Assembly: GCA_018333995.1 (NCBI GenBank)
Contig: JAGXSG010000007.1
Location: forward strand, 1-64,000
DNA: 64,000 nt
From: Clostridiales bacterium
GTDB lineage: Bacteria; Actinomycetota; Coriobacteriia; Anaerosomatales; SLCP01
Direction: 5' to 3'
Position 1 is the stretch's first letter. Each line of letters opens with the position of its first letter. A program made the translations under genes and the position numbers. Below the pieces are notes generated by a model. That model was not told the origin of the DNA. It was given only the letters and a program-made list of their open reading frames with translations, and did no database searches. Positions 1 to 7,393 of this stretch are shown one piece after another.

Positions 1-16
1 CCTCCTTTCGTTTACG

Positions 17-44
17 CGGCGGGCGAACTGAAACCGGCCCGCCG
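17..44 (-). terminator. GC-rich hairpin below the small minus-strand gene pair
   Basis: A perfect 8-bp inverted repeat (CGGCGGGC at 17-24, GCCCGCCG at 37-44) with a 12-nt loop. It lies downstream of the minus-strand genes ending at 186 and may terminate them, or may belong to a plus-strand gene off the left edge. Neither side has a clear T tract, so the terminator role is tentative. Confidence 0.3.
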
Positions 45-185
45 TTCGCATCTAGTGCACACCCATTCGTGGCAAAAGCACAGGTCAGAGGTACCGACTA
101 GTCGGAGCGATGGGACAGGTTGGCATAAGCGGTATACGCACGATTAGTGGAAACGTCAGCCGTTGTAGTGGAATAGACAACGTTC

Positions 186-479
186 CTACTCGATGTAGCT
201 GTCGAGCTCCTTGCGCTGCGCCTCGAGTGCGGCCCGCAGCATTGCCTGGCAAGTCTCGTGGGCCATGGCGTTGATCTCTCGTGTGCGCTGCATGACGGCG
301 GCTTGCTGGCGCACACGCTGCTCGGCCTCGAACTTGCCAAGCCGTCGTCGCATTGCCGCCTGCTCCAGCGCCCTTGATTCGCGCAGGCCTTCATTCGCCT
401 GACGTGCTAGATCGCAGAGGAAGATCAGGCCCACGATGACGATGAGGAACCACCAGATGGGATGCATTGCCGTCACCAC
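186..479 (-). CDS. small single-pass membrane protein with coiled-coil tail, function unknown
   Basis: Encodes 97 residues from GTG at 479; an ATG four codons later (467) is an alternative start. A hydrophobic N-terminal segment (roughly residues 8-24, WWFLIVIVGLIFLCDLA) looks like one membrane helix. It is followed by a charged, Ala/Gln/Arg-rich helix of about 70 residues likely to form a coiled coil. The start overlaps the end of the upstream gene by 7 bases, so the two are probably translated as a pair. The motif MAHET is shared with that neighbour. I recognise no family. Membrane anchoring is inferred from hydrophobicity alone. Confidence 0.55.
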   Translation of the reverse strand: MVTAMHPIWWFLIVIVGLIFLCDLARQANEGLRESRALEQAAMRRRLGKFEAEQRVRQQAAVMQRTREINAMAHETCQAMLRAALEAQRKELDSYIE

Positions 480-581
480 GCCATGATTGCCTTGGAGGCA
501 CCGATGCCGTAGGCCATGCTGAGCGCCCTCAGGTTGTCCTCGGCCATGGGCGCCATCTCGATCAGGGTCTCGTGGGCCATG
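253..581. repeat. 15-nt direct repeat in two adjacent small genes
   Basis: GTCTCGTGGGCCATG occurs at 253-267 and again at 567-581. On the minus strand both copies encode the MAHET motif, one in each gene of the pair. Flanking bases differ. This could be a relic of duplication between the two genes, a conserved protein motif, or chance. Confidence 0.5.
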
Positions 582-778
582 CCTACCGTGGCCGCGCCCA
601 TCATGGCGGCTTGGGCGATCTGCGCCCGTCCTTCCTCGCGCTGGCAGGCGATGATGGTGCGCTTGGCCATCAGTTCAACCTCACGCCGAGTGTGGCGCTG
701 TGTCGAGCGCGACATGTGATCGAGCATTTGAATCGCTTGTCCGTTACCCTGAAGAGCCAAGCCAGTTTGGTCAGACAT
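473..778 (-). CDS. small Met/Ala-rich protein, function unknown
   Basis: Encodes 101 residues, rich in Met, Ala and Gln. The ATG at 778 follows an AAAGGA ribosome-binding site at suitable spacing, which supports a real gene. The C-terminal half (TVGMAHETLIEMAPMAEDN) carries the MAHET motif also seen in the next gene. There is no signal peptide; the central part may be a short helical bundle. It is divergent from the gene at 863, and the 84-bp gap holds a perfect inverted repeat. No family recognised. Confidence 0.55.
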   Translation of the reverse strand: MSDQTGLALQGNGQAIQMLDHMSRSTQRHTRREVELMAKRTIIACQREEGRAQIAQAAMMGAATVGMAHETLIEMAPMAEDNLRALSMAYGIGASKAIMAW

Positions 779-805
779 CTCGCATCCTTTCTCGAAGAAG
801 GAGGT

Positions 806-828
806 CCAGACGCTTCGGTTGCGTCTGG
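806..828. promoter_or_regulatory. perfect inverted repeat in a divergent intergenic region
   Basis: CCAGACGC (806-813) and GCGTCTGG (821-828) form an 8-bp perfect stem around a 7-nt loop. It is centred between the minus-strand start at 778 and the plus-strand start at 863. It could be a dyad operator controlling both directions or an RNA hairpin in the leader of the plus gene. No -10/-35 pair stands out in the gap. Confidence 0.35.
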
Positions 829-862
829 CTGTATCTGACCGCAGAAGCGCGTAGGAGAGATA

Positions 863-2161
863 TTGGGCGAAGCGGAGGAATTCCGTATCTCAAACGAAGG
901 ACCGGATCCTACGCGCAGCGATTCGCTCCCGAGCGTTGAGCATATTGCGAAGGCCTTGGGTCCTATCGTCCGGAGAGGCCTGCCTGTCGTACCCGAGTTC
1001 GATGACGAGACGCTGCTGTCTCTGCCAAACGTACTCATCCGAACCACCGATCCGTGTGATCGCCTTGGCCGGGTTAACGCTCTGGATGAGCTACTCCGAT
1101 GGCATCTCAGTCGGTATCCGGATGACCGGCTAAAGGAGGTTGTCGCCGTTCTCTTCGGTGCCGCCCAAGGGAGTCGACGCCAACCCATCGGAGACAGGCG
1201 CAGGGAGTCGGGAAGGCATCTGGGCGTCAGCGCCGAGCACGTACGCACAGGTATTCAACCAGGCATCCTACAGACGCTGGCCTGGGAGATACATCGCGAT
1301 GCCCAAGACAGCCTGCCAACGCTTGGGGTGTCGGCAGGCTCTGCCCGCTCTGGTGCAGGCGGTGACTTGGTAGCTGAACGCACCAGTGGCGCGATTGAAC
1401 AGCTGTATCGCTATCTGCAGGAGGTCACGCTGAGGTTGGAAGCGGCCGACTTCTGCGCGCGCTGTTCACTTGAAATTCCGGCGAGCAATCGGTACCGGGA
1501 CACTGCGCGGTTCGTTTCAGAGCAGCCGAGCATGAATGGGGACTTGGCGCTGTGGATGTTCACGTACGTGCACTTGTACTTCAACGAGGTGCTTAGGGAT
1601 AAGGCCAGTCGGGACTTCCTTCGCGAGAATCTGCCGCTCGAGTGGTGGGTGTGGACGCGGCTGGACCGACCGTTTCTTACCGAGGAGCTGGAGGTCCTCC
1701 TGCAAGCACTGTCGTCTGCCAAGGATGACGATCCTCACACCTTTGCCTTGGAGCTGATTGAGGGTGAACACGGAGCACTACGTGGGCGTTGGAGCGCCAT
1801 GCTGGCTTCAGTTGAATGGCCAGTTTCTCCGATCGGCGCGACGATGCCTTGGGAGCGGCCAACGGCCCGGCACCGTGGTGCGGCAATCGAAGCTGCGAGG
1901 CTTGCCTGCGCGGTGCTGCAGAGCAGGTTCGGGTCTCTGACTATGGAAGCCAAGGAAGCTGAACGAGAATTCCTCTACTTGGTGGAGAACACGGTGGACA
2001 TCGCTTTGAGTGAATCTGGGGTCTCAGCGAAAAACAGCGACGGCAGAGCATTAGAGGCGATTCCTCGGGCAGCCTTGGACGCGCGGCCTCCACGGTACTT
2101 GCAGACGGCTGACGAGTCAGTTGACTGGGGTGTGCCATTCAGGGAGTGGTTCAGTTCGTAG
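863..2161 (+). CDS. uncharacterised 432-residue protein
   Basis: Begins with TTG at 863 behind AGGAG (853-857). The N-terminal 150 residues contain a segment (GRHLGVSAEHVRTGIQPGI, about 110-130) that resembles a helix-turn-helix-like region I associate with actinobacterial proteins of unknown function. The middle is helical and rich in Trp/Leu (PLEWWVWTRLDRPF). No transmembrane segment, ATPase or nuclease motif is evident. Codon use looks genuine and the frame is open over 1.3 kb. It lies just upstream of the defence operon, but a 230-bp promoter-bearing gap separates them. Function unknown; a role in the island is only suggested by position. Confidence 0.6.
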   Translation: MGEAEEFRISNEGPDPTRSDSLPSVEHIAKALGPIVRRGLPVVPEFDDETLLSLPNVLIRTTDPCDRLGRVNALDELLRWHLSRYPDDRLKEVVAVLFGAAQGSRRQPIGDRRRESGRHLGVSAEHVRTGIQPGILQTLAWEIHRDAQDSLPTLGVSAGSARSGAGGDLVAERTSGAIEQLYRYLQEVTLRLEAADFCARCSLEIPASNRYRDTARFVSEQPSMNGDLALWMFTYVHLYFNEVLRDKASRDFLRENLPLEWWVWTRLDRPFLTEELEVLLQALSSAKDDDPHTFALELIEGEHGALRGRWSAMLASVEWPVSPIGATMPWERPTARHRGAAIEAARLACAVLQSRFGSLTMEAKEAEREFLYLVENTVDIALSESGVSAKNSDGRALEAIPRAALDARPPRYLQTADESVDWGVPFREWFSS

Positions 2162-2390
2162 GTGCTGGAACACAGTCCTCAGTACAATATGCAGTTTTGT
2201 GAGCGATATATGCATGTGTTATTCTTAGTGTAGGTTTCAGCGCCATCTTCTGACGCGCTGTCCGTCCCAAGTTCACGCAGGTGTAGGGGGGATTCTGCGT
2301 GTTCGTGTCAGCGGCCGGACGTATCATGATGGGGGAGCGCTGCGGATCGCCGGGGATCTCATCCCGGAATAAGAAGATGGAGCACGAAGT
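2162..2390 (+). promoter_or_regulatory. AT-richer gap with candidate promoter for the defence operon
   Basis: TTGTGA at 2197-2202 and TATTCT at 2220-2225 are separated by 17 bp, a plausible housekeeping-sigma promoter about 165 bp upstream of the first small ORF. The stretch is distinctly more AT-rich than its surroundings. No gene or strong hairpin was seen in the remainder (2226-2390). Confidence 0.4.
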
Positions 2391-2504
2391 ATGGCACGCA
2401 CGGGCAAGACGCAGCACAGCAAGAGAACGGTTCAGCGGCATTGGATAGCCGCTGATGCGCTGAGTGGCAATCAGGGACCAATCGACAGCGTGGGGTGTCG
2501 ATGA
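2391..2504 (+). CDS. 37-residue basic ORF translationally coupled to the helicase gene
   Basis: ATG at 2391, preceded by GGAG (2379-2382) at 8-nt spacing, opens a 37-codon frame rich in Arg, Lys, His and Gln. Its TGA (2502-2504) overlaps the helicase ATG (2501) as ATGA, the arrangement used throughout this operon. It could be a leader peptide that couples translation, a small component of the system, or chance. No family can be recognised at this length. Confidence 0.3.
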   Translation: MARTGKTQHSKRTVQRHWIAADALSGNQGPIDSVGCR

Positions 2505-5401
2505 GCATCACTGCCTATCAGGCGAAGTACTACGCCCACGAGCTCCAGCGCTCCTACGCGAACGATCATGTCGGCAAGCTTGCTGGCCTTCTCTTTGACG
2601 CACAAGTTGAACCGAAGCCACATCAAATAGATGCGGCACTGTTTGCGTTGCAGACACCGTACCTGGCCGGAGTGGTTCTTGCCGATGAGGTGGGCCTCGG
2701 AAAGACAATTGAGGCGGGCATCGTCATCACGCAGTATTGGGCTGAACGCAAGCGACGTATCCTCATCATTTCGCCCTCAAGCCTTCGTCAACAGTGGCAG
2801 CAAGAGCTCTACGAGAAGTTCCTGATTCCGAGTCAACTACTCGACCCAAAGCTCAAGGACCAACAGCTCGCGCGCACCGCGCAACGCGGTGCCGAAGTGC
2901 TGATCTGCTCGTATGAGTTTGCATTACGTCATGAGGCTAGCCTGCTGCGCCAGTGGGACCTGGTGGTGTGCGATGAGGCCCATCGTCTGCGCAACTTCTA
3001 CACCGGACGCAACAAGGCTCCGGAGGCAATCAGCCACATCGTTCGTGAAGCTCACAAGACACTGCTGCTGACCGCGACGCCGCTGCAGAACCGCCTAGAG
3101 GAACTCTATGGCCTTGTCAGCGTTTTCGATCCCGACTACTTCTATTCACTCGATGCCTTTCGTGAGCGGTACGTCAAGGCCAAAGGCATTGGAGACAATG
3201 ACGATCTAGTTGATCGCGTGGCAGCCATCAGCAAGCGCACGTTGCGACGGGACGCCGACAAGTACATCCACTTCACCAAGCGCCTGCCGCTCACCGTGGA
3301 GTTCATGCCGAGTCCCGAGGAGATCCGACTCTACGACAGGGTCAACGACTATCTGCAGCGCGAGGATCTGTTTGCCTTCGGCAACTCCCAGAGGCACTTG
3401 ACAACGTTGATTATCCGAAAGCGCCTCGGCTCATCGACCTACGCCGTTTCCAGTACGTTGGGGAAGATCGCTGACAGGCTCCAAGCGGAGCTAGACGCGG
3501 GCGTCCGTCGCGACAGTCGTGGTGGCCTGATTGCGGCCGACCTCATTGACGACGACCTCCCGGATGAGGTGCTTGAGGAGCTCGAAGATGGTGGCGAACC
3601 CGCCTCCGAGCGGACCCAGTTCGGCCCCGGCTCCGGTGCGCGTCTCGATGATGAAACACTCGAAGCCATGCGTGCCGAGGTCGCCGAGCTTCGCAGCTAC
3701 GCCGATATGGCTCGCGCCATCACGGTGAATCAGAAGGCCGTGAAGCTCAACGAAGCTCTCGACAAAGGCTTCGAACGTCTGCGTGAACTTGGCGCACCCG
3801 AGAAGGCGATCATCTTCACGGATTCAACCAAGACCCAGGAGTACATTGCCCGTTCGCTCGGTGAGGCCGGTCGGGCCAAGGGATTGGTCCTGTTCAACGG
3901 CTCCAACAACTCATCCGAGAGCAACCAGATCTACAGGGACTGGCTTGAAGCCAACAAGGATGGCGACGTCATAACCGGCATTCCGGCTGCCGATCGCCGC
4001 AAGGCTCTCGTGGACTACTTCCGCGACCACGGCACCGTCATGATCGCCACCGAGGCCGCAGCCGAAGGTATCAACCTGCAGTTCTGCTCCATGGTCGTGA
4101 ACTACGACCTGCCGTGGAACCCGCAACGGGTCGAACAGCGCATTGGACGTGCTCACCGCTACGGACAGAAGTTCGACGTGGTCGTGGTCAACTTCTCAAA
4201 CAAGGGCAATGTAGCCGAGGCACGCATCCTCGAACTGCTGGCGACCAAGTTCCACCTGTTTGAGTCCGTCTTTGGTGCCAGCGATGAAGTGCTTGGTGCT
4301 ATCGAGGACGGTTTCGATTTCGAGAAGACGATCAACAGCATCCTCAGTACTTCTCGAAGTGACGCTGATATCGACAAAGCGTTCAGGGCACTGGAGGAGC
4401 AGTACGCCACCGAGATCACGGCTGAAATGGCTGCCGCCAAAGCCAAGGTGTTCGACAACCTTGACCCGAACGTGCAAGACCGCCTGAAAGCATATGACTC
4501 GCAGTCCGGCGAGGTTCTCAACAAGTTCGAGCGCCTGCTGCTATCAGTGACCAAGTTGCAGCTCGAACCTTTCGCGACATTTGAGGGCGATGGTCGCCGC
4601 TTCGTTCTGAATAGAGCCCCAGTCAAGAATGCGAAGACCGGCCGCTACTACTTCAAGTCAGAGCCGCTCGACAACGCCCACCAGTACCGTTTCGACAGTG
4701 ACCTTGCTCGCTATGTCGTGGAGTCATCCAAGGAGGCCGAAACCCCAAGCAGGGAACTCACTTTCAGCCTCGGCGAGTCCTCGCGTATTAGTACTGCCGT
4801 GAAGGAGCTTCAGGGCAAGTCTGGTGAGCTAACGGTCAAGCTTGTCACCTTCTCTATGAAGGCGAAGAACGATGACATTAGTGAGTCCTACATGCTTGCT
4901 GGGGGCCTGACCGACGATGGCCAGTGGCTCGATCATGAATACGTCGCCGATTTGCTGGACTTGGCTTGTGTAGATGAGGGGCCGGAAGTCACTGTCGATG
5001 ACTCGAGGTTTGATAGTCATCTGTCAGAGCGTCGCTCGCACTTGGAGAAGGAAGTCCAGGGCCGCAACTCCCGCTATTACGACCAGCAAGAGGAGCTCCT
5101 CTACCGCAATCAACAGGACCGACGAGCTGAGTCCGAGGGCAAGATTCGCGAGTACAAGGCCAAGGAGAAGGAGGCCCGCAGAGCCGCCAGGGCCACCGAT
5201 GATCCAATGGAACAGCTAAAGTTCAAGAAGGATGCACGCCGCTGGTCAGAGCGTGCGGAGGAAGAAGACGAAGAGGCACGCCTGGCTCGCAAGAAGATGC
5301 GTGAAGAAGCGGACCACTATCTCGAGTTGATTGAGCAAGCGCTCAAGGGAACTCAGGAGGTCGAGCACCTATTTGCCATCCGATGGAAGGTGGTCTCCTG
5401 A
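2501..5401 (+). CDS. SNF2-family helicase/translocase of the defence operon
   Basis: A 966-residue SNF2-type ATPase; GTG at 2495 would add two residues. Motif I (GLGKT, about 65-69), DEAH box (about 158-161), motif III (LLTATPLQN, near 190) and the C-terminal lobe with motifs V-VI (ATEAAAEGINLQ, then QRIGRAHRYGQ near 545) are all intact. The final 130 residues form a long, highly charged coiled coil (EEEDEEARLARKKMREE region). Overall layout resembles RapA/HepA-like proteins and the DrmD helicase of DISARM, but drmA, drmB and drmC are absent here. The gene is joined by a TGATG overlap to a 19-codon ORF and then to mod. It probably remodels or translocates along DNA during restriction or modification; substrate specificity is not readable. 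Confidence 0.9.
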   Translation: MSITAYQAKYYAHELQRSYANDHVGKLAGLLFDAQVEPKPHQIDAALFALQTPYLAGVVLADEVGLGKTIEAGIVITQYWAERKRRILIISPSSLRQQWQQELYEKFLIPSQLLDPKLKDQQLARTAQRGAEVLICSYEFALRHEASLLRQWDLVVCDEAHRLRNFYTGRNKAPEAISHIVREAHKTLLLTATPLQNRLEELYGLVSVFDPDYFYSLDAFRERYVKAKGIGDNDDLVDRVAAISKRTLRRDADKYIHFTKRLPLTVEFMPSPEEIRLYDRVNDYLQREDLFAFGNSQRHLTTLIIRKRLGSSTYAVSSTLGKIADRLQAELDAGVRRDSRGGLIAADLIDDDLPDEVLEELEDGGEPASERTQFGPGSGARLDDETLEAMRAEVAELRSYADMARAITVNQKAVKLNEALDKGFERLRELGAPEKAIIFTDSTKTQEYIARSLGEAGRAKGLVLFNGSNNSSESNQIYRDWLEANKDGDVITGIPAADRRKALVDYFRDHGTVMIATEAAAEGINLQFCSMVVNYDLPWNPQRVEQRIGRAHRYGQKFDVVVVNFSNKGNVAEARILELLATKFHLFESVFGASDEVLGAIEDGFDFEKTINSILSTSRSDADIDKAFRALEEQYATEITAEMAAAKAKVFDNLDPNVQDRLKAYDSQSGEVLNKFERLLLSVTKLQLEPFATFEGDGRRFVLNRAPVKNAKTGRYYFKSEPLDNAHQYRFDSDLARYVVESSKEAETPSRELTFSLGESSRISTAVKELQGKSGELTVKLVTFSMKAKNDDISESYMLAGGLTDDGQWLDHEYVADLLDLACVDEGPEVTVDDSRFDSHLSERRSHLEKEVQGRNSRYYDQQEELLYRNQQDRRAESEGKIREYKAKEKEARRAARATDDPMEQLKFKKDARRWSERAEEEDEEARLARKKMREEADHYLELIEQALKGTQEVEHLFAIRWKVVS

Positions 5402-5460
5402 TGAGCGCACTGGTCGAATATACAATTATTGGTAATATGAATAGAGGAAACATTCAATGA
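5401..5460 (+). CDS. 19-codon bridging ORF between helicase and mod
   Basis: ATG at 5401 shares its A with the helicase stop (TGATG). The frame runs 19 codons to a TGA at 5458-5460 that overlaps the mod ATG (5457) as ATGA. It therefore fills the whole gap and could carry terminating ribosomes from helicase to mod. The mod ribosome-binding site (AGAGGAAA) lies inside it. The stretch is unusually AT-rich (AATATACAATTATTGG) and might instead house an internal promoter for mod. Expression of a peptide is unproven. Confidence 0.3.
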   Translation: MSALVEYTIIGNMNRGNIQ

Positions 5461-7391
5461 GCAACGACGATTCACAGGACATCTACGAAACACCAAGCAC
5501 AACACCAAGCTTCCAAACGGAGCTCGCGGCACAACTCTCGGAGTTGATTCCTGAGGCCATTGCCGATGGCAAAGTCGACGTCGAAAAGCTCAAGGAGCTC
5601 TTGGGGGACGATGCGGGTGACGACCGCGAGCGCTTCGGCATGTTCTGGCCCGGAAAGAAGCGAGCTTTGCGTGCCGCGCAGGAGCCGACTACAGCAACCT
5701 TGAAGCCCGACTTCGAGAACTCGAAGGACTGGGACACCACCAAGAATCTGTTCATCGAGGGCGATAACCTCGAGGTGCTCAAGATTCTGCAGAAGCACTA
5801 TCACGGCAAGGTCAAGCTGATCTACATCGATCCGCCCTACAACACGGGCAACGACTTCGTTTACCCTGACAACTTCAAGGAGGGGTTGGACACCTACCTC
5901 GAATGGACTCGGCAGGTCAATGAGGAGGGTAAGAAGGTCAGCACCAACAGCGAGACCGAGGGTCGCTACCACTCAAACTGGCTCAACATGATGTATCCGC
6001 GCCTCAAGCTTGCGCGGAACCTGTTGACCGAGGACGGTGTCCTGTTCATCTCGATTGACCAGCACGAGCACGCTGCACTGCTGCGTCTGTGTGCAGAGGT
6101 TTTCGGTGAGAGCAACTTGCTCGGCTCAGTCTCCGTGGTCAACAACCTCAAGGGTCGCTCTGATGACCAGTACTTCGCTACGGCGAATGAATTCTTGGTC
6201 GCCTGTGCACGAAACAACGAGGGTGCGACCATCTATGGATTCGCAACAGCGGAGGACTATCAAGCCGAGTTCAAGCATTCAGATGAGATTAGCAACTACA
6301 AAGAGGTCGGGCTTCGCAAGACCGGTAAGAACTCACGAAGGATTGACCGCCCGAACATGTACTACCCGATCTACTACTGTCCGAGTTCTTCGGAATTCAG
6401 CCTCGAGCCAAGTACTGGCGCAATTGAAATCTTCCCGGTTGACTCAGCAGGAGTGGAAGGTCGGTGGCGTTGGAGCAGGGACACCTTTCAGAAGAACAAG
6501 GATACCGAGCTTGTAGCTAGAGAAGTCAACGGCAAGTGGAATGTCTATGTGAAGATGCGTGATGTCGTTGATGGCGAGGCGAGGACGGTCCGGCCTAAGA
6601 CAGTCTGGATTGACCCGAAGTATGATACGGCAGGCGGAGCGCGTGCAGTAAAGGCGCTCTTCGATGGACAGAACTACTTCGACAACCCGAAGCCCGTTGA
6701 TTTCATCCGTGATGTGTTGGCCATCGGGGCTCGCAAGGACTCGATCATCCTCGACTTCTTTGCTGGCTCCGGCACGACGGCACAAGCGGTCTTGAAGCAG
6801 AACGCAGCCGATGGTGGCAGCCGCAGTTTCGTGTTGGTTCAGCTGCCTGAACCAACACCCGAAGAGTCCGATGCTCGCAACGCGGGGTATGACACGATTT
6901 CCGCACTGACGATTGAGCGGATCAGGCGTGCTGGTGAGGAAGTTCACGGGTCGCTCCAGGGCCAGACTGTTGATGTCGGATTTCGCACGTTCACCCTCAG
7001 TGACACCAACTTCTCGAAGTGGCGCGTGGCAAGCGATGCGGACGCAAGTACGCTCGAGCAGCACTTGCTCGATTTGCGCGACAACGCTGCTGACGATGCA
7101 ACACCGGATGCCTTGTTGACCGAGATTCTACTGAAGCAGGGGTACTCTCTCTCCGAGCAGATTGACGAGATCGAAGTCTCAGGCTTGAAGCTGAAGACCG
7201 TTGGTGGGGGACTTCTGCTCGCATACCTGGACGAGCGCACCAAGCCGACGCTGAATCAACTGCGCTCTGTGCTGGCGGAGAAGCCAGCACGCCTCGTTAT
7301 CCTCGAAGACGCATTCCAAGGCGACGATGAGCTAAAGACCAACTTGGTCCAAGAATGCAGGTCACATAGCGTGGAACTCTGGACGGCCTGA
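5457..7391 (+). CDS. Type III-like site-specific DNA methyltransferase (Mod), adenine-type
   Basis: 644 residues. The catalytic motif DPPY (125-128, in DPPYNTGNDF) precedes the AdoMet-binding motif DFFAGSGTT (433-441). This order is typical of beta-class N6-adenine or N4-cytosine methyltransferases, including Type III Mod. The region between them (about 200-400) should hold target recognition. The N-terminal 100 residues include ENSKDWDTTKNLFIEGDNL, a common lead-in in Mod proteins. ATG at 5457 follows AGAGGAAA. The res gene starts 2 bp downstream. It is expected to methylate one strand of an asymmetric site and to form the Mod-Res complex; the recognition sequence cannot be read here. Confidence 0.92.
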   Translation: MSNDDSQDIYETPSTTPSFQTELAAQLSELIPEAIADGKVDVEKLKELLGDDAGDDRERFGMFWPGKKRALRAAQEPTTATLKPDFENSKDWDTTKNLFIEGDNLEVLKILQKHYHGKVKLIYIDPPYNTGNDFVYPDNFKEGLDTYLEWTRQVNEEGKKVSTNSETEGRYHSNWLNMMYPRLKLARNLLTEDGVLFISIDQHEHAALLRLCAEVFGESNLLGSVSVVNNLKGRSDDQYFATANEFLVACARNNEGATIYGFATAEDYQAEFKHSDEISNYKEVGLRKTGKNSRRIDRPNMYYPIYYCPSSSEFSLEPSTGAIEIFPVDSAGVEGRWRWSRDTFQKNKDTELVAREVNGKWNVYVKMRDVVDGEARTVRPKTVWIDPKYDTAGGARAVKALFDGQNYFDNPKPVDFIRDVLAIGARKDSIILDFFAGSGTTAQAVLKQNAADGGSRSFVLVQLPEPTPEESDARNAGYDTISALTIERIRRAGEEVHGSLQGQTVDVGFRTFTLSDTNFSKWRVASDADASTLEQHLLDLRDNAADDATPDALLTEILLKQGYSLSEQIDEIEVSGLKLKTVGGGLLLAYLDERTKPTLNQLRSVLAEKPARLVILEDAFQGDDELKTNLVQECRSHSVELWTA

Positions 7392-7393
7392 CG

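Noticed and set aside
797-805. Strong AAGGAGG sequence in the divergent gap
   Set aside because: No start codon lies at suitable distance; the TTG at 819 gives only 11 codons.
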